From Trachythela sp. YZ-2020 (lineage: Eukaryota; Cnidaria; Anthozoa; Malacalcyonacea; Clavulariidae), in NCBI GenBank assembly GCA_016169945.1, contig JADLSH010000180.1, positions 161,158 to 225,157 of the forward strand: DNA of 64,000 bases, written 5' to 3'. Positions 34,074 to 44,622 of this stretch are shown here, in pieces; the first letter of the stretch is position 1, and each line of letters begins with the position of its first letter. Made by a program: the position numbers and the translations under genes. The notes below the pieces were generated by a model. It was not told where the DNA came from. It saw only the letters and a list, made by a program, of their open reading frames with translations, and ran no database searches.

Positions 34074-36696
34074 CGGTACTGCCTAGAAGTAACTTAACTC
34101 AAATACGCGGTTAACCGCGGGCCACGCGCAGTTTGACCAAAGGCGCCCGGCGGTCTGCCCGGAGGCCGCCCGCGATCTGCCCGGAGCCCGCGGTTTCCCC
34201 GGGGGCTGCACGCGGACCGCCCGCGGTTGTATGGGCGTGTTGAGGTTTGACCGTAACTCACGGCGGAACACGAAAAAAGCACGACTTGCGAACTCGGAAT
34301 TTTACGTGGGCAAATTAGTATTTAGAAATCAGAATATCACACGATATAATTTGGCAGTTTAATTTCCAACTTTGTCATTGGCATTAGCATTACCATTTCA
34401 TGTATATTGCAACCAGCCTAAAAATTTAGTGGTCGTATTTGTTTATAAAGCTTAATAGTGTGTTTTGACGAAGCAAGTCTTTTAACGTAGCAATAGTATT
34501 GCACAATTTTACCGCACAAATCGCTTATTGAACGTAAACACAAAAATTCAAAGCAAATCTCCCAATAATTAGTCTGTAAATTTGGTAAATTTTTTTCTGG
34601 AATGCTGTCTGGGTCAATAGAATACTGTTCGGCAAAGTTCTGATATAGACGGACATGCAAAAGTATTGCAGCTTGTTTGGCAATGCAATGTAAGCTGACT
34701 CTTGAAGCAATAATTCTTACAATATTGACATATACCTGTTATGTAGACAGTCAATTAAAATATTTGTTAATAGACTGACAGACAATATTATGTTTGTTTG
34801 AGTGAGCAAGCGTAGTAGCGGCGTATATATATATATATGATTGAGTACGTATCTCCGCCGCTTACTGTAATTTGTATAGCTTGAAAATGCGAGGTAGATA
34901 CTGTATATGGTATTGCAGACGATGACATATGGTAGTTCAATAAACACTGCTAAGAATGGCTGCCGCACGTAATACAAATACGGAAGTTGTTATACGTAGC
35001 GTAAGGATATATAATTGTGAGTATTGTCTATCTCCATATGATATGTTCTATATATCACTGCGAGTTACAATTCAGAGTAATCAACGATAATATATATGGC
35101 AAATATTCATACCTCTAGACTTGCTTTTAACTATTGAAGCGAAGATGTCATATACAATAACACATATCTTTTCCGGAGGCTGGTCCCCAATGGGAAAAAC
35201 TCGTTGAAGAAATTGTAGTCCCGAATGAAGAGATATTCCATCCATAAATCTCTCAGTGATATACTGATGCGTTCAGAATAAATACAAGCTTAAAGCTATC
35301 TATTCACCGGCGTTGCCCGGCGCGCTAATGAGTATTTTGGTATTTCCGGGACGTGGGATGAGAACTTGTAAACAGTATGCAGATTACGAAACAAAAAATT
35401 GTCAGTATACTTGAAAGAAGATGCACGGTGTATTTTTCAACGGGATTTGCTAGCAAAATCAAAGCAAACATTGTGCGGGAAAGCTTTATATAAGCGAAGT
35501 GAGAGATCTGAGATTGAGACCAGAGTTTGATACAGGCTTTTCTTAATACAAGAAAGATTATTGATGGATTTGATACACATTGGACACACCAGAGTAAGTA
35601 AATAGAAATATTTATATATTTGACTACCATAATAATTGTGTTAGCTAAATCCATTATTTAACTATTAAAGCTTAACTTGACTTAAATTATCAAAAGTTTA
35701 ATTGCTTTTTACAACTCCTTTATACGTACAGTAGAGTAAGAAAACTAGGTCTGACTTGTTTGACTGTAATGTTTGAGCTGTCTCATCCTACGATTCTTTA
35801 TTATCGTATGTTTATAACTTTGGGAGTTTTGTGCCGTATAAGCCCAGCTCTCTGTTACATATACACGTAACTACAATACATGGAAAGATGCGGCGACAAC
35901 ATCTGGCTTGCAAACGTAAAGGTATGCGCTTACAATAATAGTTAAATATTTTTTTATAAATTAATGCGTTGTTGACTTCGGAATTTGCTGCATGCTATAC
36001 CAACCCTTTTCCATAGGCTTTTAAACTGATACGCGTATGACAAAAAGTTACTAGGTTTATTTACGCATGGTTTATTTATTCTCACATCTTGTTCACAAGT
36101 TGTTGGCTTAACAAGCTCGTACTACAGCAAGCCTGTCGACAACGTGTAACAAGCTTGTCATTTTATCAAACGTTGCGTCATATTTTATAGGAAAGTAGAA
36201 TTAATATAGTAGAGCGATTGAATAGATTTATAAAAGTGTCGCTTATCACATTACGGTTTCTTGTTTACTAACACGCAAATATCACGCGGCAAACCCGTAG
36301 GGTTTGTATTGGTGACACGTTTGTTGATCTGAGTTTATACTTTGCCTTAATACCTCATTCTCTTTATATTCATAATATAAATTCATATCAGTTCTGCATG
36401 TTATACAGTTTATTAGAGAAAATAGTAATTTAGTAAACAAATTAATCCATATAGGAACAAGTCCGTTTGCCGCATAATAACAGTTGTATCGGAAACCGTC
36501 GGAACACGACGCAGTGGTTTTTCTGCTTGATGTGTGATTACGCACGAACCGCAACCGCAAACCGCACGCACCCGCTAACCGCACGCACGGCACCCGCTAA
36601 CCGCACGCACAGCACCCGCTAACCGCACGCACCGCACCCGCTAACCGCACGAACCGCAACCGAACCGCAGTGTTAACTTACTTCTAGGCAGTACTG
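34074..36696. mobile_element. 2.6-kb TA-flanked DNA transposon, non-autonomous
   Basis: The ends are CGGTACTGCCTAGAAGTAAC and, on the other strand, CAGTACTGCCTAGAAGTAAG, giving a ~25-bp terminal inverted repeat with two mismatches. TA flanks both sides (34072-34073, 36697-36698), and removing element plus one TA restores the retrozyme monomer sequence CCATACTCTTG. TA duplication points to Tc1/mariner-like transposition. No transposase is visible inside. The interior is AT-rich with a GC-rich left end (34100-34260). Confidence 0.82.
36558..36662. repeat. CACCCGCTAACCGCACG minisatellite
   Basis: Four units of ~26 bp near the right end of the TA-flanked transposon. Subterminal repeats like this can be transposase-binding sites. 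Confidence 0.75.
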
Positions 36697-36895
36697 TACT
36701 CTTGCCCTCACCAAGCGCATGTGGTACAATACTCAGACACATGCGCATCCAGACATGCATGAAGTGTCTTGGGGCCAGAGTGCTCAAACGACCACAAGGG
36801 AAGTGAGCTTTTGCATTATAGCTTATAGCCACCAATTAACCTCACAGAGTGCTCAACAACACAAAGTGAAGGAGCATATATATAGTCCAATATAT
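36697..36895 (-). repeat. Retrozyme monomer, inverted, rest of the split copy
   Basis: The minus-orientation monomer continues from 34073 across the transposon: CTCTTGCCCTCACCAAGCGC through AGAGTGCTCAACAACAC to GGAGCATATA. It abuts the plus-oriented array head-to-head at a TA tract (36893-36904). Confidence 0.8.
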
Positions 36896-37070
36896 ATATA
36901 TATATGGTGGCTAATAAGCTATAATGCAAAAGCTCACTTCCTTTCTGGATCATGTCTCTATTAATTACTCACATGTACACATACATAATGTCGTATTATG
37001 TAAATGTATAAAACAATTCAAATATATTAATATAAACCACGAAGTCACTCGCATCTAGACTGCGTTACAA

Positions 37071-37115
37071 GCTGCACTGACGAGCCGTTGAACGGCGAAA
37101 CATGCATGTCTGCAG
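37071..37115 (+). ncRNA. Hammerhead ribozyme, array unit 1
   Basis: Stem I CTGCA/TGCAG, core CTGACGA, stem II GCCGT-TGA-ACGGC, GAAA, stem III from the self-complementary ACATGCATGT, cleavage triplet GTC at 37108-37110. All conserved core positions are intact. Confidence 0.88.
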
Positions 37116-37352
37116 ATTTGACTATATATGCTCCTTCACTTGTGTTGTTGAGCACTCTGTGAGGTTAATTGGTGGCTAATAAGCTATAATGCAAAAGCTC
37201 ACTTCCCTTGTGGTCGTTTGAGCACTCTGGCCCCAAGACACTTCACGCATGTCTGGATGCGCATACGTCCGAGTATTGTACCACATGCGCTTGGTGAGGG
37301 CAAGAGTATGGTGTATAAATACGAAGTCACTCGCATCTAGACAGCGTTACAA

Positions 37353-37397
37353 GCTGCACTGACGAGCCGTTGGACGGCGAAACATGCATGTCTGCAG
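37353..37397 (+). ncRNA. Hammerhead ribozyme, array unit 2
   Basis: Intact core and stems; the stem II loop is TGG instead of TGA. Confidence 0.87.
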
Positions 37398-37634
37398 ATT
37401 TGACTATATATGCTCCTTCACTTGTGTTGTTGAGCACTCTGTGAGGTTAATTGGTGGCTAATAAGCTATAATGCAAAAGCTCACTTCCCTTGTGGTCGTT
37501 TGAGCACTCTGGTCCCAAGACACTTCACGCATGTCTGGATGCGCATGTGTCTGAGTATTGTACCACATGCGCCTGGTGAGAGCAAGAGTATGGTGTATAA
37601 ATACGAAGTCACTCGCATCTAGAATGCGTTACAA

Positions 37635-37679
37635 GCTGCACTGACGAGCCGTTGAACGGCGAAACATGCATGTCTCCAG
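37635..37679 (+). ncRNA. Hammerhead ribozyme, array unit 3 (stem I weakened)
   Basis: Core and GTC intact, but the 3' strand of stem I reads TCCAG instead of TGCAG, giving one mismatch. Confidence 0.82.
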
Positions 37680-37916
37680 ATTTGACTATATATGCTCCTT
37701 CACTTGTGTTGTTGAGCACTCTGTGAGGTTAATTGGTGGCTAATAAGCTATAATGCAAAAGCTCACTTCCCTTGTGGTCGTTTGAGCACTCTGGCCCCAA
37801 GACACTTCACGCATGTCTGGATGCGCATGTGTCTGAGCATTGTACCACATGCGCTTGGTGAGGACAAGAGTATGGTGTATAAATACGAAGTCACTCGCAT
37901 CTAGACTGCGTTACAA

Positions 37917-37961
37917 GCTGCACTGACGAGCCGTTGAACTGCGAAACATGCATGTCTGCAG
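37917..37961 (+). ncRNA. Hammerhead ribozyme, array unit 4 (stem II mismatch)
   Basis: Stem II reads GCCGT/ACTGC with one mismatch; core and GTC intact. Confidence 0.8.
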
Positions 37962-38198
37962 ATTTGACTATATATGCCCCTTCACTTGTGTTGTTGAGCA
38001 CTCTGTGAGGTTAATTGGTGGCTAATGAGCTATCATGCAAAAGCTCACTTCCCTTGTGGTCGTTTGAGCACTCTGGCCCCAAGACACTTCACGCATGTCT
38101 GGATGCGCATGTGTCTGAGTATTGTACCACATGCGCTTGGTGAGGGCAAGAGTATGGTGTATAAATACGAAGTCACTCGCATCTAGACTGCGTTACAA

Positions 38199-38243
38199 GC
38201 TGCACTGACGAGCCGTTGAACGGCGAAACATGCGTGTCTGCAG
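38199..38243 (+). ncRNA. Hammerhead ribozyme, array unit 5
   Basis: Core, stems I and II and GTC intact. Stem III reads ACATGCGTGT, where the inner A-T pair becomes a G.T wobble. Confidence 0.85.
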
Positions 38244-38479
38244 ATATGACTATATATGCTCCTTCACTTGTGTAGTTGAGCACTCTGTGAGGTTAATTGG
38301 TGGCTAATAAGCTATAATGCAAAAGCTCACTTCCCTTGTGGTCGTTTGAGCAATCTGGCCCAAGTCACTTCACGCATGTCTGGATGCGCATGTGTCTGAG
38401 TATTGTACCACATGCGCTTGGTGAGGGCAAGAGTATGGTGTATAAATACGAAGTCACTCGCATCTAGACTGCGTTACAA

Positions 38480-38524
38480 GCTGCACTGACGAGCCGTTGA
38501 ACGGCGAAACATGCATGTCTGCAG
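38480..38524 (+). ncRNA. Hammerhead ribozyme, array unit 6
   Basis: Identical to unit 1 in core, all stems and triplet. Confidence 0.88.
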
Positions 38525-38761
38525 ATTTGACTATATATGCTCCTTCACTTGTGTTGTTGAGCACTCTGTGAGGTTAATTGGTGGCTAATAAGCTATAATG
38601 CAAAAGCTCGCTTCCCTTGTGGTCGTTTGAGCACTCTGGCCCCAAGACACTTCACGCATGTCTGGATGCGCATGTGTCTGAGTATTGTACCACATGCGCT
38701 TGGTGAGGGCAAGAGTATGGTGTATAAATACGAAGTCACTCGCATCTAGACTGCGTTACAA

Positions 38762-38806
38762 GCTGCGCTGACGAGCCGTTGAACGGCGAAACATGCATGT
38801 CTGCAG
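38762..38806 (+). ncRNA. Hammerhead ribozyme, array unit 7
   Basis: Stem I 5' strand is CTGCG, so the pair next to the core becomes G.T wobble; otherwise intact. Confidence 0.83.
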
Positions 38807-39002
38807 ATTTGACTATATATATATGACTATAAGCTATAATGCAAAAGCTCACTTCCCTTGTGGTCGTTTGAGCACTCTGGCCCCAAGACACTTCACGCAT
38901 GTCTGGATGCGCATGTGTCTGAGTATTGTACCACATGCGCTTGGTGAGGGCAAGAGTATGGTGTATAAATACGAAGTCACTCGCATCTAGACTGCGTTAC
39001 AA

Positions 39003-39047
39003 GCTGCACTGACGAGCCGTTGGACGGCGAAACATGCATGACTGCAG
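39003..39047 (+). ncRNA. Hammerhead ribozyme, array unit 8 (cleavage triplet lost)
   Basis: The cleavage triplet reads GAC instead of GTC, which breaks the A15.1-U16.1 pair and should inactivate the unit. Confidence 0.82.
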
Positions 39048-39284
39048 ATTTGACTATATATGCTCCTTCACTTGTGTTGTTGAGCACTCTGCGAGGTTAA
39101 TTGGTGGCTAATAAGCTATAATGCAAAAGCTCACTTCCCTTGTGGTCGTTTGAGCACTCTGGCCCCAAGACACTTCACGCATGTCTGGATGCGCATGTGT
39201 CTGAGTATTGTACCACATGCGCTTGGTGAGGGCAAGAGTATGGTGTATAAATACGAAGTCACTCGCATCTAGACAGCGTTACAA

Positions 39285-39329
39285 GCTGCACTGACGAGCC
39301 GTTGGACGGCGAAACATGCATGTCTGCAG
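39285..39329 (+). ncRNA. Hammerhead ribozyme, array unit 9
   Basis: Intact core, stems and GTC, with TGG loop as in unit 2. Last unit before a TA microsatellite (39338-39357). Confidence 0.87.
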
Positions 39330-39357
39330 ATTTGACTATATATATATATATATATAT

Positions 39358-39716
39358 GAATATAAGTGTCAAGTTCAAAATCATATAGACTATAGAGTGC
39401 TCAATACCAAGGCAGAGCGAAATAGTAAAACAAAATAAAGTGCAAGCCCGAACTACTTCATTAAAACTTTAATTCACTACAAATCTGTTTCGTATGGCAA
39501 GCCGAGCCTACCACACTCATCAGGTGAATATTGCAACTGATTTTTTAACGCTAAGAAATTTGAATTAGGATTAATCTATAAAACGGATGACTCATATTAC
39601 AAATACGTACACATAGTTAACTGTGATAAGTGTCTGTTAATTGTTTGTTAGTGATTGCTTAGTAAATGTTTCTTCCTGTGTCTGCAAGTGGAGGCAAGTT
39701 CATTTCTGCGGTTAAG
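39358..39716 (-). mobile_element. PLE-B 3' region with hammerhead
   Basis: The non-coding end of the PLE at 39717-41370. It contains GAGTGCTCAA at ~39,396 and the ribozyme at 39472-39529. The stretch 39,410-39,716 recurs almost unchanged at 43,352-43,627, downstream of the second PLE-B copy. Confidence 0.75.
39472..39529 (-). ncRNA. Hammerhead ribozyme of PLE-B, copy 1
   Basis: On the minus strand: stem I ATTCAC/GTGAAT, core CTGATGA, a long stem II (GTGTGG/CCATAC plus AGGC/GCTT, loop TCG), GAAA, stem III ACA/TGT with loop GATT, cleavage triplet GTA. All core positions fit a type I hammerhead. Confidence 0.85.
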
Positions 39717-41370
39717 TCAGCTTAGTTTCGGGTGACAAATAATGATGTATTTTTCATGCAGGCATAGATTACATCTCTTCGTTATATTCGAGTATGGTTT
39801 GCATTGTTTTAATATTTTCCAATTGATGGCGTAGTGGACATCTGATTCTTTCAATGTCCAGACATATTTGCTAAGCTCGGTGGCAGATTTATATTTTAGG
39901 TTTCTAAATGAGCTAGAGTGGTTTAAATATCGGGTTTTAAAAGTGCTTTCAGTCAGTCCTACATAGGTTTCGGATTTCATGTTATCTTGTCTGGTGACTG
40001 TGGCTTGATAGACTATTCCTTTCGTTTGGCATTTTTGGTCGAGCGGGCAAGTATTCTTCTGGCGACAATTACATATGGTAGTTGGGTTTGGGTTTGATTC
40101 AGTTTCATTCTTAATTACGGATTTGTTGTGCGAAGAGATGATGCTTTTCATGTTAGGCATGCAACTATAGCTCAACTTCAGAGTGTTCCTATTGAATATT
40201 TTACGGAGCGGGTGACTCTTCGGAAAACAATCATCGATCGTCTGCAGGAATAATCGGCCGATGTTGGTGGCTACGTTTGAACTGTAAGGTGGGTTAAACC
40301 ATATAATATTCCTGCTTCTCGATTTCTTTTTTACCGGTGGGTTTGGGTTGAAGTTTAGGTTATATTCATAGCCACTATTTCTTAATGCTTCTTGGTAAGG
40401 AGGGACGGCCGAGTCAAATACTTGCTTATCAGAAGAGATGTTGGATAACCTCCTGTTGATTGTATCTGGTATTGTGCGAATAATTGCTGGCGGATGGTTG
40501 CTGCGGTGATTGACGTATTGTGGGATGTTGCCTGGTTTACTGTATGGTTTGAACTTTCAAGTTCTCAGATCTTGGGTGATATCTAGGTAGTCGATACACT
40601 TCTTGTTCGCCTCGATGGTGAGCTTTAAGCTGTGGTCGTTGAAAATTTTGCAAATATCCTTCTTGATATTCTCTATTTCTCTGGGTGATTCATTGAAAGC
40701 GGCTAGCCCGTCGTCTCTGTATAGACCAATGTCGTTGCCATACTTTGGAGATAGCTTTGATAGCAGGTAGGAGCCTACCAGTTCGCATGTTTCAGCTCCG
40801 TCAAAACTACCCATGGTCACATCGAAGGGAGTTGGAAGATTTCTTGCACCACGCCACGCCTTCATTGAAGAGAAGAGATTTCTTAGCTTGTATGATGGTT
40901 TTATCTCTTGATTGGTTATTTCGTCATATTTGCAAGCAAATTCTAGAGCTTTGTCAGTAGGTCTTCGGATATCGATGGGTAGAACTCAACTACATCGAAG
41001 CAGATAAATGAATGTGCCGACTTATTAGGAATGTCCGCAAACCATTTAAGTACCGAATCGGTATTTTTCCATTGATTTAGACCAGTGGAAGTTGTTATTT
41101 TGGAGTTGATTCTTCGTAGAAGTTTCTGACTTATGATGCCAATTTCTGACTTAGATGGGTTGATTAGTCTACACGTAGGATTGTTATTAAAGTTGGGTTT
41201 GTGGTCTTTCAATGTTACGAAGGAATATTTCTCAGCAAGTGGGTCGATTTTGATGTCAAGGTGTCATTTTTTCTCTTCGGTTATTATTTTGTTAGTAGTG
41301 TTGGTTGGGGCTTTCTTGTAAGATTTTGTTATGGATGTTTTTAGTAGTTGGTTGTAGGCACTGATCTAAC
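39717..41370 (-). pseudogene. Penelope-like element B, copy 1 (RT + GIY-YIG)
   Basis: Leftward: LKDHKPNF...[10 protein letters not shown] and [40 protein letters not shown] (40943-41212), [20 protein letters not shown] and the catalytic [10 protein letters not shown] (40557-40865). The linker CNCRQKNTCPLDQKC and the GIY-YIG domain (VYQATVTRQDN, TYVGLTESTF, ELSKYVWTLKES) follow in 39717-40175. Frame breaks near 40,180, 40,555, 40,900 and 41,220 plus a 5' truncation at ~41,370 make it inactive, but the RT is the best preserved in the window. Confidence 0.85.
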
Positions 41371-42850
41371 AATAGAATGGATATAGCTTCTATAGGTGGC
41401 AAAAGTGAAGCCACATTATATATGCGAAAATCACTTCCGGGGACCACGGAGTGATACAAATTTGTATAGAAATGTATGGCGGACAACGTGAACGAACGTG
41501 AATTTTCGCAAATTTAAGACACTTCGCGATCTTGTACTAACCTCATCGTTCTACCACGGATAAAAGATGTTATGTTAATGCTTTTAAAACTAAAATTATC
41601 TAGATTGCTCTAAAATATCGGCATTTGTGTTCGTTCAAAGTTGTCCTTGCGGGAATAATATTTTATCGCCACGATCATATGAGAAGACAATTTCTAGTTC
41701 GCTTTCCAAATATGGAGGCAGAATAAGATCCACTCTACTCAAAAATACTTTGAAAGGAAAGTAAGTAATTTTGTTTTATCATATATGTTTAATCTTGATC
41801 AACAAGAGGTTTACAATTCCCTCAAATGACCAAGCCTGTATAGATATTTGACACGTTTAATAGTACTTGTTTTGATTTATACTATAAAACTGGAAGCCTG
41901 CCCAAATATAGCCTTTTGCGGAGTGAATCTATGTTTATAATGCAGCCGAATTTTGAACTTGCAACCATGAAATTGATCTTAAATGCAGAGTGTGTTGTTC
42001 ATTATTTTTTTAATATAAAAATTTGCTTAAAAAAGATATTGTTATCTAAACATTTGTTATTGTAAAAATAACCATTTTTCCAGTTATTTCCACCAACTCC
42101 CAGCATTTGCCTGCAGTTTGCAAAGAAACACTACTGTTTAATGCCCCATTTATACACTTGAGCCTTGTTTCCATTTGGTCAGCTGTCATGACCAAGTCAT
42201 GGTCACTGATGCAAAATAGTCTGGATCTTTCTTCATGTGTTTTGTCAGTTTGGGTGCTGTATGTATGCAAATCAGTTTACTGATCGCAAAGATGTACTGA
42301 CACCGTGTTATATCAGCTCCCTTCTTGACAATGTCAAAACAGCACAACTGATCATGGACACGAGGCTGACAAGGTGGATGGTAGAAAGGTTCGACACATG
42401 TGTATCAGAAAAATAGTGTGTAATGAAAGAGTTATGAACAGAAAAATAACACAACCTCAATTGAATGTCAACCAGGGTTGGTTCAAGCTGGTCTGGGTTG
42501 AAAACAAATATCCAGACTCCAGTGTTGCAGCCAACCCGGGTTATAATGTGAATGCAATAAAAAGAAGCCCCACGGGGTCTTCCAACCCGGGTTGAAGATG
42601 TGGTCTTCCAACCCGGGTTCGTGTAAATGGGGGATAAAAATTTCAAGGGACTGTTTCTCCAGGAATTGGCCAAGGTCCTTCTTAAGAAATGAATAGTTAT
42701 GACTTATGAGTATTCGTTTTGAATATTCTCTATACCAAACTTGACCTATTTCAATTCCTAATGAGTGGGCAAGAGTGGACCATTGACTTACAGGCATGGC
42801 AATCCATCATTCATGGGTTAAATGGTAAATATACGTGGTGTATAAAGGCT
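41371..42850. other. No gene recognised
   Basis: AT-rich spacer. The palindrome AACCCGGGTT occurs three times at 42530-42625 within a stretch resembling an inverted-repeat element, but I could not define ends. No coding pattern was recognised. Confidence 0.45.
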
Positions 42851-43125
42851 TTATAGAGCTCGCCACAGCGTCTTTTGGGGGCCAAATGCAGATCCACTAG
42901 CATTGATAATGTGGTTTGCTATTTCATGTAGCTGTATTTGGGGTGTTTGAAGTAAATGGTCTGTCATAATATACTCTTCATGATTAAATAAGGTCACGCT
43001 TCCAGTTGGGCGACCAAGACGGCAAGGCTTCAACATCACCCGTGTTCAAAAATGTGTAACAGTCCGGTAAACAGTTTTAGGACAAACAAATAACTGTGAT
43101 GCTATTTCATCATAACTGCTTTGGT
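42851..43125 (-). pseudogene. Tc1/IS630-like transposase N-terminal fragment
   Basis: The minus strand reads a paired helix-turn-helix region: SYDEIASQLFVCPKTVYRTV, then after a stop the linker LGRPTGS and PQIQLHEIANHI. This order (HTH, GRP linker, second HTH) is typical of Tc1/mariner and IS630-type transposases. The DDE domain is missing and the frame is broken. Confidence 0.55.
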
Positions 43126-43301
43126 AAAATAATCGCTGATATATATATAATTCTCCATCGTAAATCGTCCGAATACGCATTAAAGAAAGCGCTAATCGAA
43201 CGCGCAACTGACACGCACTGTAAAATCACGCGCGAGTTGACGCATATTAATTATCACGTGATCGATATTTATATATATTTATAGATATCATCTGGTAATG
43301 A

Positions 43302-43303
43302 CA

Positions 43304-43352
<49 letters not shown>
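43302..43352. repeat. TA microsatellite
   Basis: About 50 bp of TA repeats lie directly next to the PLE-B 3' end. Similar TA tracts border the other PLE and retrozyme ends. Confidence 0.85.
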
Positions 43353-43355
<3 letters not shown>

Positions 43356-43399
43356 AAGCAAAATCAAGTACAAACCCGAACTACTTCATTAAAACTTTA

Positions 43400-43456
43400 A
43401 TTCAGTACAAATCTGTTTCGTATGGCAAGCCGAGCCTACCACACTCATCAGGTGAA
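43400..43456 (-). ncRNA. Hammerhead ribozyme of PLE-B, copy 2 (stem I pair lost)
   Basis: Same structure as 39472-39529, but the base next to the GTA triplet is C instead of G, so the first stem I pair (C-C) is lost. Confidence 0.78.
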
Positions 43457-43627
43457 TATTGCAACTGATTTTTTAACGCTAAGAAATTTGAATTAGGATT
43501 AATCTATAAAACGGATGACTCATATTACAAATATGTACACATAGCTAACTGTGATAAGTGTCTGTTAATTGTTTGTTAGTGATTGCTTAGTAAATGTTTC
43601 TTCCTGTGCCTGCAAGTGGAGACAAGT

Positions 43628-44622
43628 TCATTTCTGCGGTGAGCTTAGTTTCGGGTGACAAATAATGATGTCTTTTTCGTGCAGGCATAGATTACATCTC
43701 TTCGTTATATTCGAGTATGGTTTGCATTGTTTTAATATTTTCCAATTGATGGCGTAGTGGACATCTGATTCTTTCAATGTCCAGACATATTTGCTAAGCT
43801 CGGTGGCAGATTTATATTTTAGGTTTCTAAATGAGCTAGAGTGGTTTAAATATCGGGTTTCAAAAGTGCTTTCAGTCAGTCCTACATAGGTTTCGGATTT
43901 CATGTTATCTTGTCTGGTGACTGTGGCTTGATAGACTATTCCTTTCGTTTGGCATTTTTGGTCGAGCGGGCAAGTATTCTTCTGGCGACAATTACATGTG
44001 GTAGTTGGGTTTGGGTTGGATTCAGTTTCATTCTTAATTACGGATTTGTTGTGCGAAGAGATGATGCTTTTCATGTTAGGCATGCAACTATAGCTCAACT
44101 TCAGAGTGTTCCTATTGAATATTTTACGGAGAGGGTGACCCTTCGGAAAACATTCATCGATCGTCTGCAGGAATAATCGGCCGATGTTGGTGGCTACGTT
44201 TGAACTGTAAGGTGGGTCAAACCATATAATATTCCTGCTTCTCGATCTCTTTGTTACCGGTGGGTTTGGGTTGAAGTTTAGGTTATATTCATAGCCACTA
44301 TTTCTTAGTGCTTCTTGGTAAGGAGGGACTGCCGAGTCAAATACTTGCTTATCAGAAGAGATGTTGGATAACCTCCTGTTGATTGCATCTGGTATTGTGC
44401 GAATAATTGCTGGCGGATGGTTGCTGCGGTGATTGACGTATTGTGGGATGTTGCCTGGTTTACTGTATGGTTTGAACTTTCCAGTTCTCAGATCTAGGGT
44501 GATATCTAGGTAGTCGACGCACTTCTTGTTCGCTTCGATGGTGAGCTTTAAGCTGTGGTCGTTGAAAATTTTGCAAATATCCTTCTTGATATTCTCTATT
44601 TCTCTGGGTGATTCATTGAAAG
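43628..44622 (-). pseudogene. Penelope-like element B, copy 2
   Basis: A continuous ~330-codon stretch covers the end of the RT ([20 protein letters not shown]) and thumb region (NRRLSNISSDKQVFD, RNIIWFDPPYSSNVATNIGR). It continues through the linker CNCRQKNTCPLDQKC and the GIY-YIG endonuclease (TYVGLTESTFETRYLNHSSS, ELSKYVWTLKES). The catalytic YRDD part is lost by a 5' truncation at 44,622, where Ty3/gypsy sequence begins. It is very similar to copy 1, so both insertions are probably recent. Confidence 0.85.

Larger units (their letters stand above)
36905..39345 (+). repeat. Tandem retrozyme-like array, ~282-bp monomers
   Basis: Nine hammerhead-bearing units are repeated in direct orientation. 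The start of the ribozyme core recurs at 37077, 37359, 37641, 37923, 38205, 38486, 38768, 39009 and 39291: spacing 281-282 bp except one 241-bp unit shortened at 38,815-38,830. Each unit reads ...GTATAAATACGAAGTCACTC, hammerhead, TGCTCCTTCACTTGTGTTGT, TGAGCACTCTG, ... without coding capacity. Type I hammerheads in short tandem repeats are the hallmark of metazoan retrozymes, which make small circular RNAs. Confidence 0.9.

Noticed and set aside
34083..34282. GC-rich arginine/proline open frames
   Set aside because: They lie in the subterminal GC-rich part of a non-coding transposon; translation is low-complexity in all frames.
42480..42625. MITE defined by AACCCGGGTT repeats
   Set aside because: The palindromes repeat but no pair of matching outer ends or target duplication could be found.
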